A stretch of DNA of 62,622 nt from a virus, in the IMG/VR virus record IMGVR_UViG_3300043395_001957, positions 1 through 62,622 of that record; one strand, 5' to 3'. Within the stretch, counting starts at the first letter, position 1, and every line of letters begins with the position of its first letter. Below the pieces are notes generated by a model. It searched no databases. It saw nothing but the letters and a program-made list of their open reading frames with translations, and was not told where the DNA came from. This document shows, piece by piece, positions 1 to 8,789 of this stretch. The position numbers were made by a program, and so were the translations under genes.

Positions 1-34
1 GTTCAGTTTCGCCTGCTCTTACATTTACTGGCAT
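1..34 (-). CDS. Partial: first codons of the MPVN small protein
   Basis: The start codon (34-32) and first eleven codons, reading MPVNVRAGETE, of the small protein found whole at 31362-31694 and 62240-62539. The gene runs off the window. On the circular reading it continues into 62505 and is the same gene as 62240-62539. Confidence 0.9.
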   Translation of the reverse strand, partial: MPVNVRAGETE

Positions 35-117
35 TAGTTATCTACTTTATATGTTTTATTATTAAAACGAACTTTATATACTGTATTAAAGTCCAATGTT
101 CTCCAATCTCCATCTAA
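1..117. repeat. Terminal direct repeat, left copy
   Basis: Bases 1-117 are identical to 62506-62622, so the window overlaps itself at its ends. Identity with the internal copy (31661 onward) runs 126 bases and stops at base 127. This looks like the overlap of a circular assembly rather than a virion end, because the repeat lies inside coding sequence and there is no cos- or pac-like landmark. Confidence 0.95.
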
Positions 118-366
118 TCCAACAACGGGTACATTGTACATATCCATTGCTGCTTTTGTATCAGAACCGCCGGCAATTCCATCACCAATCGGTCCATCTA
201 TCCAATACATATCATAATATCTTTTTCTGCCAGTTTCAGTTATCCAACCTACTCTAACAGGGTTAGAAGGGGTGGCCTGATTCTTTAGAATATCTTCAAA
301 TTCAGAGAAACTTATTTCAGCTGATATGAAGTGTTGTAGTTTACTATGTACGGAGTTACTATTCAT
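34..366 (-). CDS. Conserved 110-residue protein of unknown function (A)
   Basis: No family recognised. The product is nearly identical to the one at 31694-32026, differing mainly at residue 2 (Asn here, Thr in B). The N-terminal third is helical (HSKLQHFISAEISFSEFE). The rest looks like a small beta fold ending in WRTLDFNTVYKVRFNNKTYK. The stop codon overlaps the start of the next gene (TAATG type at 32-36). It sits last in the tail and protease run, so it may be a minor virion or completion protein, but this is only positional inference. Confidence 0.85.
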   Translation of the reverse strand: MNSNSVHSKLQHFISAEISFSEFEDILKNQATPSNPVRVGWITETGRKRYYDMYWIDGPIGDGIAGGSDTKAAMDMYNVPVVGLDGDWRTLDFNTVYKVRFNNKTYKVDN

Positions 367-367
367 A

Positions 368-778
368 TTAATCAGTTATTGGGCCTCCAATGACCCATGC
401 ATCACATGTTCTTTTTGCAGCACATTTGAAATCAAAAGCGGTGCATAAAGCTATGTCACCAGCATCAATTGTATCCCATGCATCTTCACCACCAATACCA
501 CTTGCTATACAATCTAATATCTTTTGTGTTTTATCAAAAAATGCACAATTACCACAAAGTGATTTTTTTGCTGCTTCTATATCTCCACTATGAAATTGTT
601 CTGCTTTTGCTTTCCAATAATCCTCATTTGGTTCATTTGGATTTTGTGGTCCATAATGAGCAACTTCAATTGCGTTCTGTCTATTTTTTAGATTAAGAGC
701 AATATCCTGCGTTTCTGGAGGACAAGCTGCTAATCTATATTTTTTTAATTTATCTATTATGGTTTTATTACTTAGCAT
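368..778 (-). CDS. Cysteine-rich protein, probable metal-binding (A only)
   Basis: A 136-residue protein with no counterpart in unit B, where the protease runs straight into the 110-residue gene. The C-terminal half holds a CGNCAFFD motif (about residues 75-82), then single cysteines, then FKCAAKRTCDAWV near the end, an arrangement that suggests four or more cysteines binding a metal. It overlaps the end of the protease gene by 11 bases, so the two are translationally coupled. The function is not known. Confidence 0.8.
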   Translation of the reverse strand: MLSNKTIIDKLKKYRLAACPPETQDIALNLKNRQNAIEVAHYGPQNPNEPNEDYWKAKAEQFHSGDIEAAKKSLCGNCAFFDKTQKILDCIASGIGGEDAWDTIDAGDIALCTAFDFKCAAKRTCDAWVIGGPITD

Positions 779-1805
779 CTTTCTTTTTTCTTTGTGTTGA
801 TGATTGACCAGGGTATGTCGAGCTGATTGATGGTTGTGCTTCAGCCTCTTCTAATAATCCTAATTCTCTTAATTTATTTCTGCTCCATCCCAATGCTGCT
901 TTTCCACCCCACAACATATATGAAATATAGCCACAATCAGAAGTTGAATCAGCTTGGTCATAATATACCTCTGCTCTACTTAGGTATGAGTGCATTCTTT
1001 TGATGGTTTCAACTGAAATGGGTTCACCATTTGCTAATTGCTGCGCTCTTACTTTGCCCGTTTGGGTTGCACATTTATTACCATTCTTCTCATTTAATTC
1101 TATTCCCTTCTTTGCATTGTTAGATATACCACTACCATAATCAGAGTAAGATTCCATCTCTATTCTCTGCTTCGCTTTATACCTCTTATCCTTCTTTATA
1201 AGCGCTTTAATTTGTCCTAGTAATACTTCCGCTTCATTTTCGGTTAACTCCTCTATATCCTTCTCTAAAGCAAGTTTAACATCACTCTTTTTATGTTCAA
1301 AAAGTCCCTCGATTGAGAAACCCCTGAATGTACCATCTTTAACTTTCTGCCAAACTTTAGGTTCTTCTATTTTATATATTCCAAACCATGTTCCTTTTGG
1401 TAAAGTAAATCCGTATAAGTTTGATTTATCTTTTTTAGATTCTTCAATTATCCAACTTTCAGTAAGATAAACACCTGATGTTTTACTTCCATGTTCTAAT
1501 GTTACTTCATCACCATATTTGTTTTTCATAAACTTTCTGGCAACCATTTCTATGGTCTGTGGAGTGAAGAATACGTGATATCTTTTACCCTCACCATCTA
1601 TACGAAGTATCTTCTTATTCGGCACTAATATAGGACCAGCAACTAATTGCTTTTCATCTGATACTGATTGAAATGATACTTCTTTGTTTAACCAAACGAA
1701 ATCTCTTTCAATAGCCGGACTTTCTACTAAAGAATTAGCAAATACACCATCTTCATCATCTTGTAAGATTAGTTCGTATAATTCTTCTGTGTTATCTTTT
1801 ATCAT
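768..1805 (-). CDS. Prohead protease, XkdF-like, with extra C-terminal domain (A)
   Basis: Residues about 55-175 match the XkdF-type phage serine protease pattern: GPILVPNKKILRI, a YHVFFTPQTIE block, TLEHG, VYLTESWIIEES, KDKSNLYGF, PKGTW, and VKDGTFRGFSIEG. This family cleaves scaffold and capsid during head maturation. A linker rich in charged residues leads to a second conserved domain (about 225-320) with NGNKCATQTGKVRAQQLANG and a Cys-containing WGGKAALGWSRNKLRELG end. The gene lies downstream of the tape measure, far from the capsid gene, which is unusual. A TGTTAAATA element lies only 3 bases before the start codon. Confidence 0.85.
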   Translation of the reverse strand: MIKDNTEELYELILQDDEDGVFANSLVESPAIERDFVWLNKEVSFQSVSDEKQLVAGPILVPNKKILRIDGEGKRYHVFFTPQTIEMVARKFMKNKYGDEVTLEHGSKTSGVYLTESWIIEESKKDKSNLYGFTLPKGTWFGIYKIEEPKVWQKVKDGTFRGFSIEGLFEHKKSDVKLALEKDIEELTENEAEVLLGQIKALIKKDKRYKAKQRIEMESYSDYGSGISNNAKKGIELNEKNGNKCATQTGKVRAQQLANGEPISVETIKRMHSYLSRAEVYYDQADSTSDCGYISYMLWGGKAALGWSRNKLRELGLLEEAEAQPSISSTYPGQSSTQRKKKDAK

Positions 1806-1808
1806 ACC

Positions 1809-1817
1809 TATTTAACA
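1809..1817 (-). promoter_or_regulatory. TGTTAAATA element before the protease gene (A)
   Basis: The minus strand reads TGTTAAATA ending 3 bases before the ATG. Unit B has the same element at 33196-33204. No YTAC box stands 18 bases upstream. If this is a promoter, the mRNA would be nearly leaderless. Confidence 0.4.
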
Positions 1818-1830
1818 TTTAAAAATTTAT

Positions 1831-3951
1831 TTATCCACCAGTAAAGGTAGCTGCTCTGCTAGTTCTTCTATCTAAAGCCTGTTGTGAACTAACCTCTCCA
1901 CTTACTACATATGCTTTCAATGGTGCTCTTGCTACAGATATTGTTTCAGCAATTTGTGTAGTTGGATTCATACCACCTTGTGTTTGTATTTGTGGTGCTG
2001 CTGCTCCTGCTACTCTCGGTGCTGCAATTGATGGTGCAGATGAGGCACTTCCACCACCTCCACCTTGCACACCAGCTTGTGCAGCTGCTTTATTAATTTC
2101 AGATATTGATTTAACTGCTCCAGCTACTGATGCTGCAATAGATAAACCTGCTGATACGGTATTGATTGCTACCCACGGCATACCAAATGTTAATGGTGAT
2201 GCTGCTACTGCTTTAGCGTTAGCGATACCTGTTGATGCGATAATCTGTCCAATTGATGCTGCCTGTTGTATAATTACAGCAGCGATTGCTAATGCTTTAT
2301 TCTTTCCTGCTACCTGTCCTAACACATTTCCGAATTGTTGGAATAGGCCTAAGTAAGCCATATTTATTTCATGCTTAGCTTGTGTTGCTGCTTTTTCAGT
2401 TGCAATCTCTTGGTCAGTTATAGCTTTTCTAGCATCAGCATATTTCTTACGAATTTCTGTTTTGTTAAACTCTGTTAATTCTGTATTAGCTAATTCAGTT
2501 GCTTCCTGCTCTGCAAGGATACTTCTTTGTTCTGCTAAACGAGCTAAATCCTGCTCAAAATCAAATTCAACTAATTGATTTTGTCTATCTAAATCTTCTA
2601 ATTTAGCTTGTAACCCAGTAAGTATAATACCTCTTTCTTCTTCTTGCTGTTTTTTAAGTTCTTCTTTTTTCTTCTCATCAATCTCTTTTTGTTTAGCTGA
2701 ATCTTCTTCGGCAAACTTAGTTCTCATTGTTGTGAGTTCTGCCTGTCTACCTGCTTCTAATAATGCGGTATCTTGATTATATTTTACAGCAGTTGCAACT
2801 AATGATGAATACTTCTGATTGATTTCATATTCAGTTCTTTCTCTTTCAGTTAAAGTTGCTTTAAACGCATCTTCTTCACCTTTACGGATTTCAGCTAATT
2901 CACTCTCTCTTAATCTTCTTTGTTCCTCAATTTCTTTTTCTTTCTCTTGCTGATTTTTTTCTCTTTTAGCCTTTGCTCTATCAGCTGCTTCTTTAGCTGC
3001 TGCCTCTTCTTCTTTACGCTCTTCAGCTCTAGCATTATAGCCAGTTGCCAAATAATCAGCGTATGCATCTTTTGTAGCCTGCTGTCTCTTATCTAAATTA
3101 TCCTGAAGTTTCTTAAATGTTTCAGCATCTACTTTACCTAAGTTCTCATTATATGTTTTTACTGCTTCTTGCTCTGCAGCAAATGCAGCTTGATAATCTG
3201 CATAAGATTGGTCGATATTATATTTACGAATTTCAGCTTCAGATTTACCTTGCGCTTTCATTTGTGCAAGTGTAACTTTTCTTCTATTCTCTGCTGATTT
3301 TTGGTTTAAATCTAATAAAGCCTGTTGTGATTCTAATGCGGCATTTGTTTTATCAATTGCTCTTTGTAATTCCTTTTCACCCGTTGCAGTTTTATACAAC
3401 TCCGTAGCCATTTCAGATAAAGCAGATACTGCAAAACCGATAGCAACAACGATAGCACCAATACCTGTAGCGGTTAATGCTGCTGCAAATGCTCTAGCAC
3501 CAACTGCAGCCTGTCCTTCTGCTATACCAATTGCTGTAAATGATTTTGCTAAGAATCCGTTTATTACGGTATATACTTTTGTTACACCTGTAAGTTCACC
3601 AATACCCTTTGCAGTATCAACTATATCATTACCTAACTCTACAAATGATGCTTGAATGTTAGATATCTTAATACCACTAAATTGTTTTAAAGTTGCAATT
3701 GTACCACCAACTTGATTTCCAATAGCACCAATAGGACCTGGTAGTTTACCCAATACATCAGCGAAGTTACCCGCACCTGCTCTTGCCCCTACTAAAGAGT
3801 CGTTAACATCATCAATCTGTCTTTGTAGATTAATAAACTCCTGAGAACCTACCGCAGTTTCTTTCAACTGCTTTTTTAATTCTCTAAGTTGTGCTATTGA
3901 TGGTTCAATGTTGGTTTGAATATCAACTTCTACTTCAATTTTTTCTGCCAT
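1831..3951 (-). CDS. Tail tape measure protein (A)
   Basis: A 706-residue protein with the usual tape-measure layout. A helical N-terminus (LKKQLKETAVGSQEFINLQRQID) is followed by Gly/Ala-rich hydrophobic stretches around 65-180 (GATATGIGAIVVAIGFAVSAL-like). A long charged coiled coil spans about 190-520 with many KKEEL/QEEE runs, then come another hydrophobic part about 530-615 and a Ser/Ala/Gln-rich tail. Tape measures set tail length during assembly; at the usual ratio near 1.5 angstrom per residue the tail would be about 100 nm, which is inference. The start overlaps the end of the 69-residue gene upstream by 17 bases. Confidence 0.9.
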   Translation of the reverse strand: MAEKIEVEVDIQTNIEPSIAQLRELKKQLKETAVGSQEFINLQRQIDDVNDSLVGARAGAGNFADVLGKLPGPIGAIGNQVGGTIATLKQFSGIKISNIQASFVELGNDIVDTAKGIGELTGVTKVYTVINGFLAKSFTAIGIAEGQAAVGARAFAAALTATGIGAIVVAIGFAVSALSEMATELYKTATGEKELQRAIDKTNAALESQQALLDLNQKSAENRRKVTLAQMKAQGKSEAEIRKYNIDQSYADYQAAFAAEQEAVKTYNENLGKVDAETFKKLQDNLDKRQQATKDAYADYLATGYNARAEERKEEEAAAKEAADRAKAKREKNQQEKEKEIEEQRRLRESELAEIRKGEEDAFKATLTERERTEYEINQKYSSLVATAVKYNQDTALLEAGRQAELTTMRTKFAEEDSAKQKEIDEKKKEELKKQQEEERGIILTGLQAKLEDLDRQNQLVEFDFEQDLARLAEQRSILAEQEATELANTELTEFNKTEIRKKYADARKAITDQEIATEKAATQAKHEINMAYLGLFQQFGNVLGQVAGKNKALAIAAVIIQQAASIGQIIASTGIANAKAVAASPLTFGMPWVAINTVSAGLSIAASVAGAVKSISEINKAAAQAGVQGGGGGSASSAPSIAAPRVAGAAAPQIQTQGGMNPTTQIAETISVARAPLKAYVVSGEVSSQQALDRRTSRAATFTGG

Positions 3952-4144
3952 AGGTATTCTTTATTTTATCCCATATACTTGTCCAAGTAACTACCTTTCT
4001 ATTGGTTTTATTATGTCTTTTTATTTTTCTAAAAGCATCTTTCCAACCATTTGGTAGTTCATTCTTCCCCTTAGCTATATCTACTCTTTCAGATACGCCA
4101 TAATAATCGCTTAAGGATAATAGTTCAATTACATTTTTTATCAT
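3935..4144 (-). CDS. Small protein upstream of the tape measure (A)
   Basis: A 69-residue basic protein, very similar to 35325-35534 in unit B (ELLSLSDYYGVSE and KDAF-KIKRH blocks). No family recognised. It overlaps the tape measure start by 17 bases, which suggests coupled translation and a role in tail assembly, by position only. A TGTTAAG element lies just upstream of its ATG. Confidence 0.8.
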   Translation of the reverse strand: MIKNVIELLSLSDYYGVSERVDIAKGKNELPNGWKDAFRKIKRHNKTNRKVVTWTSIWDKIKNTYGRKN

Positions 4145-4148
4145 ATAG

Positions 4149-4156
4149 ACTTAACA
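4149..4156 (-). promoter_or_regulatory. TGTTAAGT element before the 69-residue gene (A)
   Basis: The minus strand reads TGTTAAGT 4 bases before the ATG, matching TGTTAAATC at 35538-35546 in unit B. No clear YTAC box; a CACT/CAAT-TATTT pattern is shared at that distance. Confidence 0.35.
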
Positions 4157-4166
4157 TTTAGTTTTA

Positions 4167-5018
4167 TTAAAATAAGTGAAGGTAGTCCGAATGATTTCCC
4201 CAATAGGGATGTGTGCTTATTAAATTATCCTTTTTATAAATCGAAAAATGTGATGTAAAGTGTGAGCCGTGATTGATGTGTATAGATTGATTTGGTGCTT
4301 CCCATTGCTTTCGTATCATATTTTGGTTTTCTATCATACCACTATTAGTTACTAAAGCATTACCTAATATGTGATGAAAGTGCTCTAACGCATCATCTAC
4401 TCTCATTATCATCTGATGCATAGGTTCATCATCTTGTCCCCTTTGTTGCCAACCATCTTTATTTATACCACCATAATTCATATTTGTCCAAATCTCACCA
4501 CTACCAAAATCAGGGTAATCAAAATATCCTTTTGGATACATTACATCATGCTCTAAAAACGAAACATATTCATAATCATTCATTGTTTTAGCAGTGTATA
4601 TACATTGTAATATCTGCAACAATTGATTTAAATGTGATGAGTTTCTATTCCAACTAATTACTTCGTGAAATGGATTAGAATCTATTCTATTCCAAACACA
4701 CGTTACAATATCAGCTTTACCTTCTGCTGCTATTTGTATAGTTTCTAATGATTTTTTTACTGCCGGATGGTTGGTTGTATCGTTTGAATACCAAATTCCT
4801 AGTCTATTTGTTTCCGATTTAGGATATACAAATGTAGAGCCTTCCATAATACGCTCTCTAACCCCATTTATTTCCATTTCTAGCCACTTTATAACGCCTG
4901 GCTTAGTATCACCTATCAAATTATTATCTGCTCTTAAAATCAATCTATCACCCTTTATAAGCGATTTAATTTTATCTAAGCAATCAACATCACCATATGT
5001 TGCATAGGTTATATTCAT
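4167..5018 (-). CDS. Glycosyltransferase-like protein with EHD motif (A)
   Basis: A 283-residue protein in two parts. Residues 1-70 form a beta-rich domain (ITYATYGD, LILRADNNLIGDTKPGVIKWLEMEI) that resembles the DUF3395 pattern. Residues 70-283 look like a GT-A type fold: NRLGIWYSND, an internal Rossmann-like region, then YVSFLEHDVMYPKGY with E156-H157-D158 where a DxD metal site would sit. The C-terminus is rich in His (HINHGSHFTSHF, YWGNHSDYLHLF). It overlaps the upstream DSD glycosyltransferase by 4 bases (ATGA). Glycosyl transfer is inferred from fold-like features only; sugar and target are unknown. Confidence 0.6.
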   Translation of the reverse strand: MNITYATYGDVDCLDKIKSLIKGDRLILRADNNLIGDTKPGVIKWLEMEINGVRERIMEGSTFVYPKSETNRLGIWYSNDTTNHPAVKKSLETIQIAAEGKADIVTCVWNRIDSNPFHEVISWNRNSSHLNQLLQILQCIYTAKTMNDYEYVSFLEHDVMYPKGYFDYPDFGSGEIWTNMNYGGINKDGWQQRGQDDEPMHQMIMRVDDALEHFHHILGNALVTNSGMIENQNMIRKQWEAPNQSIHINHGSHFTSHFSIYKKDNLISTHPYWGNHSDYLHLF

Positions 5019-5956
5019 TTCAATACTGATTTAGATGCTGTTTTTTGTATCCAATCCCAATATCTTCTACTTGCTGTATTCTCTTTGATATTTAATTCTT
5101 TATCATATGGTAATTCGCTCATCCATTGTGCTTTGTAAAATAGTCCATCATTTGGTGATGTTACACCAGCGTTATGCATAATGTTTAATCTAAAATAATC
5201 CGCTTCTGATGAAGTTCCCCAACTGAAATCAAATTCAGGCAAACAATTTGTTTTCCACCCCCTTCTCCATGCACCCCAAAGAACTGCCCACATATCCGAA
5301 CACCATATTTGTAGTTCGTGATAAGTAGGATTCTCCTTTTTGATTTCGTTATTTAATTCAGTTACCTGTTTGAATAATTGTTCACAATCTCTTTCAACTC
5401 TATCCCAAAATTCATAATCAACACCTTTCATCAAATACTGCGCACCAATAGCGTTCATTTCGTTGTCTCTAATCAATGATTCTGGCAAATCCATAATCTC
5501 ACACATCTTATCAATTATCTGCTGACCTTTGCCAACTATGTAAGAATGTGCTATATACCAACGGGTATCTGAACCATACCATTCTTCATCGTTTCTTATA
5601 TCAGTACTAATCCATTCAGAAATTGATTTAGAAAATATGATATCTGAATCGTGATAGAAGATTGCTTCATCTTTTAAATAAGGATGAGCTGCCCAATGTT
5701 GTTTAAGAATATTAGGTCTGATTGATGAAATGTAATGTTTGGTTTCTCTCGTATCGTTATAGAAAAAGAAACGAGCCGGATATCCGTTAGCCAACTTTGA
5801 CCATTCTTCAGGTATTACTCCGTTTTGTTTCCAACATACAATATCTATGAAGTTTGGATTTACACCCATCTCCATAAAATTATTTAGCATTACTTCAACT
5901 TGCCAAGCGTAATATAGTGTGGCTGGTTGTGCGCATACAAATCTTAATTCTTTCAT
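5015..5956 (-). CDS. DxD-containing glycosyltransferase-like protein (A)
   Basis: A 313-residue protein with a GT-A style layout. The N-terminal strand FVCAQPATLYYAWQVEVMLNN is followed by RPNILKQHW and then EAIFYHDSDIIFSK with D103-S-D105 as the likely metal-binding DxD. The spacing of YxxWQ, RPxxxxxxW and the acidic motif recalls the hydroxyproline arabinosyl- and peptidyl-serine galactosyl-transferase families, a resemblance I see by eye and cannot test. It lies directly downstream of the Thr-linker tail genes and overlaps the EHD protein. Unit B has a close copy at 37574-38539. Confidence 0.65.
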   Translation of the reverse strand: MKELRFVCAQPATLYYAWQVEVMLNNFMEMGVNPNFIDIVCWKQNGVIPEEWSKLANGYPARFFFYNDTRETKHYISSIRPNILKQHWAAHPYLKDEAIFYHDSDIIFSKSISEWISTDIRNDEEWYGSDTRWYIAHSYIVGKGQQIIDKMCEIMDLPESLIRDNEMNAIGAQYLMKGVDYEFWDRVERDCEQLFKQVTELNNEIKKENPTYHELQIWCSDMWAVLWGAWRRGWKTNCLPEFDFSWGTSSEADYFRLNIMHNAGVTSPNDGLFYKAQWMSELPYDKELNIKENTASRRYWDWIQKTASKSVLK

Positions 5957-5983
5957 ATAATTTAAAATATAACTTTTTACTTT

Positions 5984-7276
5984 TTAACATTGTTCTGATG
6001 AATATGCAGTTACCTGACCTGTTGATGAGTTTATATCCCAATTCGCACCATTCATAAATATGTAACTATATCCTGTCAGAGGATTAGGGAAAGTATCTAC
6101 ATAAACAAAACATCCAACACCAAAAGTACTACTATTACAGTCTGAATAGAATGTTCTACTATTTGGTGCATCATTACAAGCGGCTGCTACACTATTACCT
6201 CTACCACATCCAGTAAATTCATAAATTCCAGCAGGTAAAGTTGTAGTGGTTGTAGTCGGTGCTGCAGTTGTGGTTGTAGTGGTTGTAGTTGTTGGACAAG
6301 TTCCACAAGTCAAACTCCAATCTGCTGCATCTGATGTAGGATTGAATGGGTCTGCGTTTCCGTATTCAACTAAAACATATCTTCCAGATGTAGAATTAAA
6401 TTGATAATTAAATGAGCCATTAGGAGTTACATTAAGTGATGCTCCCCAAGGACCTGCGTAATTAGCGTATCCTACCCATCCTGATGTACCAATTAATCCA
6501 GTCGAATCGTAAAGATTAAATCTATTAGGTCTATCAATTGCATCATATACAAATGTACCACATTGTGCAGAAGTTGAACAAACATCTCTAGTCGGATATG
6601 AACCCTGCGATGTAGCAGATGTTTCAAATCTAACATTTCCATTATTACAAGAGTAGCAAGCTTGTGTTGTTGTAGTTGTAGATGTTGTTGTTGTAGTTGT
6701 AGATGTTGTAGTTGTAGTTCCGCCTGGCACATATAATACACCATTAGATGGTGCTGATTCACACCCATTTGAACATATAGTAATAATTCTATAATATGTT
6801 GATGATATAGGTGCAGGAATTGTTCTTGGAGAAGTACAACCTCCGGTATTATTTCCACCCCATGTTATATTATCAGATGAAGTTTGTATTGTAGTTGCAA
6901 TACATCCACCACAAGAACCTGTTTGGAATGCAATATTAATATTTCCACCGCCAGCATCCGTAATTGATGTTATGCTTCCTGTACAACATGGTGCGCATGT
7001 TGTTGTAGTTGTAGATGTTGTAGTAGTAGTTGTAGGATTTATAATTTGAATTTCAGAATTACTTCCACAACCAATTGTTTGGTTAACTAATTTTAAACAC
7101 TCTATATTATCAGGTACTGTTATAATCGCAGTGCTTCCTACATTTGGTAAAAATACATTACTACCATCTATACATAAGGTATAGTTTATACAATCTAATG
7201 AATAAAATACATTATATAATGGACCTGAATTAGTTCCTTTCGATGTTAATGTTATTTGTCTATTTATGTTTGGCAT
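5984..7276 (-). CDS. Modular tail protein with Thr-rich linkers (A)
   Basis: A 430-residue secreted-looking virion protein built of small Cys-containing beta domains joined by Thr runs. The N-terminal domain (1-80, MPNINRQITLT) is shared with 38581-40821 in B. Linkers lie at about 81-93, 187-204 and 329-346. Between them sit a CAPCCTG domain (94-185) and a domain at about 206-328 (ACYSC...CGTCP, with a YDAIDRPNRFNLYDSTGL core) also found in B. The last domain (347-430) has no B partner. The layout suggests an adhesin or tail-tip decoration whose domains are swapped at the linkers. Thr/Pro-rich linkers are plausible O-glycosylation sites. Confidence 0.75.
   Translation of the reverse strand: MPNINRQITLTSKGTNSGPLYNVFYSLDCINYTLCIDGSNVFLPNVGSTAIITVPDNIECLKLVNQTIGCGSNSEIQIINPTTTTTTSTTTTTCAPCCTGSITSITDAGGGNINIAFQTGSCGGCIATTIQTSSDNITWGGNNTGGCTSPRTIPAPISSTYYRIITICSNGCESAPSNGVLYVPGGTTTTTSTTTTTTSTTTTTQACYSCNNGNVRFETSATSQGSYPTRDVCSTSAQCGTFVYDAIDRPNRFNLYDSTGLIGTSGWVGYANYAGPWGASLNVTPNGSFNYQFNSTSGRYVLVEYGNADPFNPTSDAADWSLTCGTCPTTTTTTTTTAAPTTTTTTLPAGIYEFTGCGRGNSVAAACNDAPNSRTFYSDCNSSTFGVGCFVYVDTFPNPLTGYSYIFMNGANWDINSSTGQVTAYSSEQC
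6230..6300 (-). repeat. Thr-codon linker repeat 3 of the modular tail protein (A)
   Basis: Degenerate ACN repeats encoding Thr runs with AAP and LPAG breaks, between the shared Cys domain and the unit-specific last domain. Confidence 0.8.
6660..6724 (-). repeat. Thr-codon linker repeat 2 of the modular tail protein (A)
   Basis: ACA/ACT repeats with Ser breaks, directly before the ACYSC domain. The same arrangement precedes the related domain in unit B near 40000. Confidence 0.8.
6996..7034 (-). repeat. Thr-codon linker repeat 1 of the modular tail protein (A)
   Basis: Short ACN tract ending the conserved N-terminal domain; it marks where units A and B stop resembling each other. Confidence 0.75.
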
Positions 7277-7285
7277 ATTCTTATA

Positions 7286-8788
7286 TTATATACTTCCTGA
7301 ATATCTATTTCTATCTGCATTCCAGTTTTGTGATATTTCACCTGCAGATAATCTTCTATTATAAATTCTACAAATACCAACATTACCACTCCATTGTGCG
7401 TCTTGACCATCATTTCCAGGCATTAATAAACTACCTGTTCCATACAAACTCACATAATTACCTAAACCATAATTTGCAACAAAATTACCATCTATATATA
7501 TTTCATTTAGTTTTGTTACAGATGATGTAACAAATGTAGATGATGTTACAGCTGTAATTACAACCTGATGCCAATTATTTACAGATAATTCTGCATTTAA
7601 TCCGTTTTTATATAATGTAAATGAGGCTGTGTCTGGTGTTCCACCTGTTGGTGAAGTTCCTCTAATTAAAGATGATGCCGAACCTGAATAAAGTCCTAAA
7701 ACGTCAGAATATAACGCTGAATTAATTTCTCTATCATCAGGTACACCTTCTGAACCAAATATAAAGTTATTAAATATAGCAGGTGATGAAGATGTTTCAG
7801 TTCCGAAGAAAGGTCTATTAATCCATATTTCAAATGTACTTCCTGTTACTGTAGTAACATCACTAAATAATCTATTTGTTCTAATAGCAGAGCCGGTAAA
7901 GTTCATATATGATGCATTACCATTCGATACAAAATTTGTACTACCAGAAATTATACTACCAGTAACTAATGAAACTAAATCAGTAATAGATGAGCCACTA
8001 CCAGGATAAGATGGGGTTTTACCAAAATCATAATACAATTGTATAGATTGTGTTACATAATCTCCAGGTGCAGTTGTTGTAGTTGTAGTAGTTGGACCTG
8101 CTGTGGTTGTTGTGGTGCTCGTAGTCGATGTAGTACTTGTAGTGCTCGTAGTCGATGTAGTAGTTGTTGTGGTACTAGTAGTAGAAGTAGTTGTCGTTGT
8201 TGGAGCAGCAGTTGTCGTAGTTGTTGTTATGACAGACGATGTAAAATTAAAACCACACAATAATTCATTTAAAGTAAGTGTATCAGGTAATATCGGCCCT
8301 AACAATTGTAAATTACAAGTGCCATCTTTTAGAGAATAATCATTAATTGCTCTTAGATGATAATAGTTACCTCTGAAGTTGACAACATCATTCAATTCCA
8401 TTTTAGTATAATCAGCCAATGGAATAATTGCAGAGCAATTTACTAATCTCGTTTTAGGATTGTATAAAAGTGATATATAAGTTTCCCAATAATTTGTATA
8501 AAGTGAGTTCGCTGGTACTGTACCATATGATGCAGCTTCATTATTAAAAAGTAAAGATAAAGAGTTTTCGGTTGGAAAACTGCCACTTACAACATTATAA
8601 TTATCAAAATATGGAAACTTATCTTGCGCATAAGTAACACCACCGATTGCTGCTGAACCGCTTTCTAACCACCATTGTTCACACTCTACCATTCCATTAA
8701 AAAAGAATAAACGTGGTAACACTCTCGATGGTTTGTATGCTGCATCGGAGATATAAGTTGGTATGTATATAGGAATTATCTGACTCAT
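7286..8788 (-). CDS. Tail fibre/receptor-binding candidate with LamG-like domain (A)
   Basis: I start this gene at the ATG reading MSQIIPIYIPTYIS, 2 bases after the stop of the upstream gene, because it aligns with MAKNKIYIPTFIS in unit B; an earlier in-frame ATG would overlap the upstream gene by about 100 bases. The 500-residue protein has a conserved N-terminal part (YWETYISLLYNPKTRL, ELNDVVNFRGNYYHLRAINDYSL). A long Thr linker (roughly 190-255) leads to a C-terminal LamG/concanavalin-like domain (SIQLYYDFGKTPSYPGSGSS, FEIWINRPFF, NEIYIDGNF, VGICRIYNRRLSAGEI). Such lectin domains often bind cell-surface glycans, so this is a good receptor-binding candidate. Confidence 0.75.
   Translation of the reverse strand: MSQIIPIYIPTYISDAAYKPSRVLPRLFFFNGMVECEQWWLESGSAAIGGVTYAQDKFPYFDNYNVVSGSFPTENSLSLLFNNEAASYGTVPANSLYTNYWETYISLLYNPKTRLVNCSAIIPLADYTKMELNDVVNFRGNYYHLRAINDYSLKDGTCNLQLLGPILPDTLTLNELLCGFNFTSSVITTTTTTAAPTTTTTSTTSTTTTTTSTTSTTSTTSTTSTTTTTAGPTTTTTTTAPGDYVTQSIQLYYDFGKTPSYPGSGSSITDLVSLVTGSIISGSTNFVSNGNASYMNFTGSAIRTNRLFSDVTTVTGSTFEIWINRPFFGTETSSSPAIFNNFIFGSEGVPDDREINSALYSDVLGLYSGSASSLIRGTSPTGGTPDTASFTLYKNGLNAELSVNNWHQVVITAVTSSTFVTSSVTKLNEIYIDGNFVANYGLGNYVSLYGTGSLLMPGNDGQDAQWSGNVGICRIYNRRLSAGEISQNWNADRNRYSGSI
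8066..8230 (-). repeat. Long Thr-codon linker of the LamG tail protein (A)
   Basis: About 165 bases of ACN repeats with TCT/AGT and GCTCCA-like breaks, encoding Thr runs broken by Ser, AAP and AGP. In unit B the matching tract (about 41925-42240) is roughly twice as long. Confidence 0.85.
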
Positions 8789-8789
8789 A

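Noticed and set aside
1-117. Terminal repeat as a real virion direct terminal repeat
   Set aside because: The same sequence occurs at the internal unit boundary and lies within coding sequence, so it marks the joining of two units rather than a packaged end.
8039-8339. Plus-strand frames rich in Val or in Cys/Ser opposite the Thr linkers (also 39206-39424, 41768-42325, 48882-49115)
   Set aside because: They are the reverse complement of ACN repeats and have no context, start signals or conservation as proteins.
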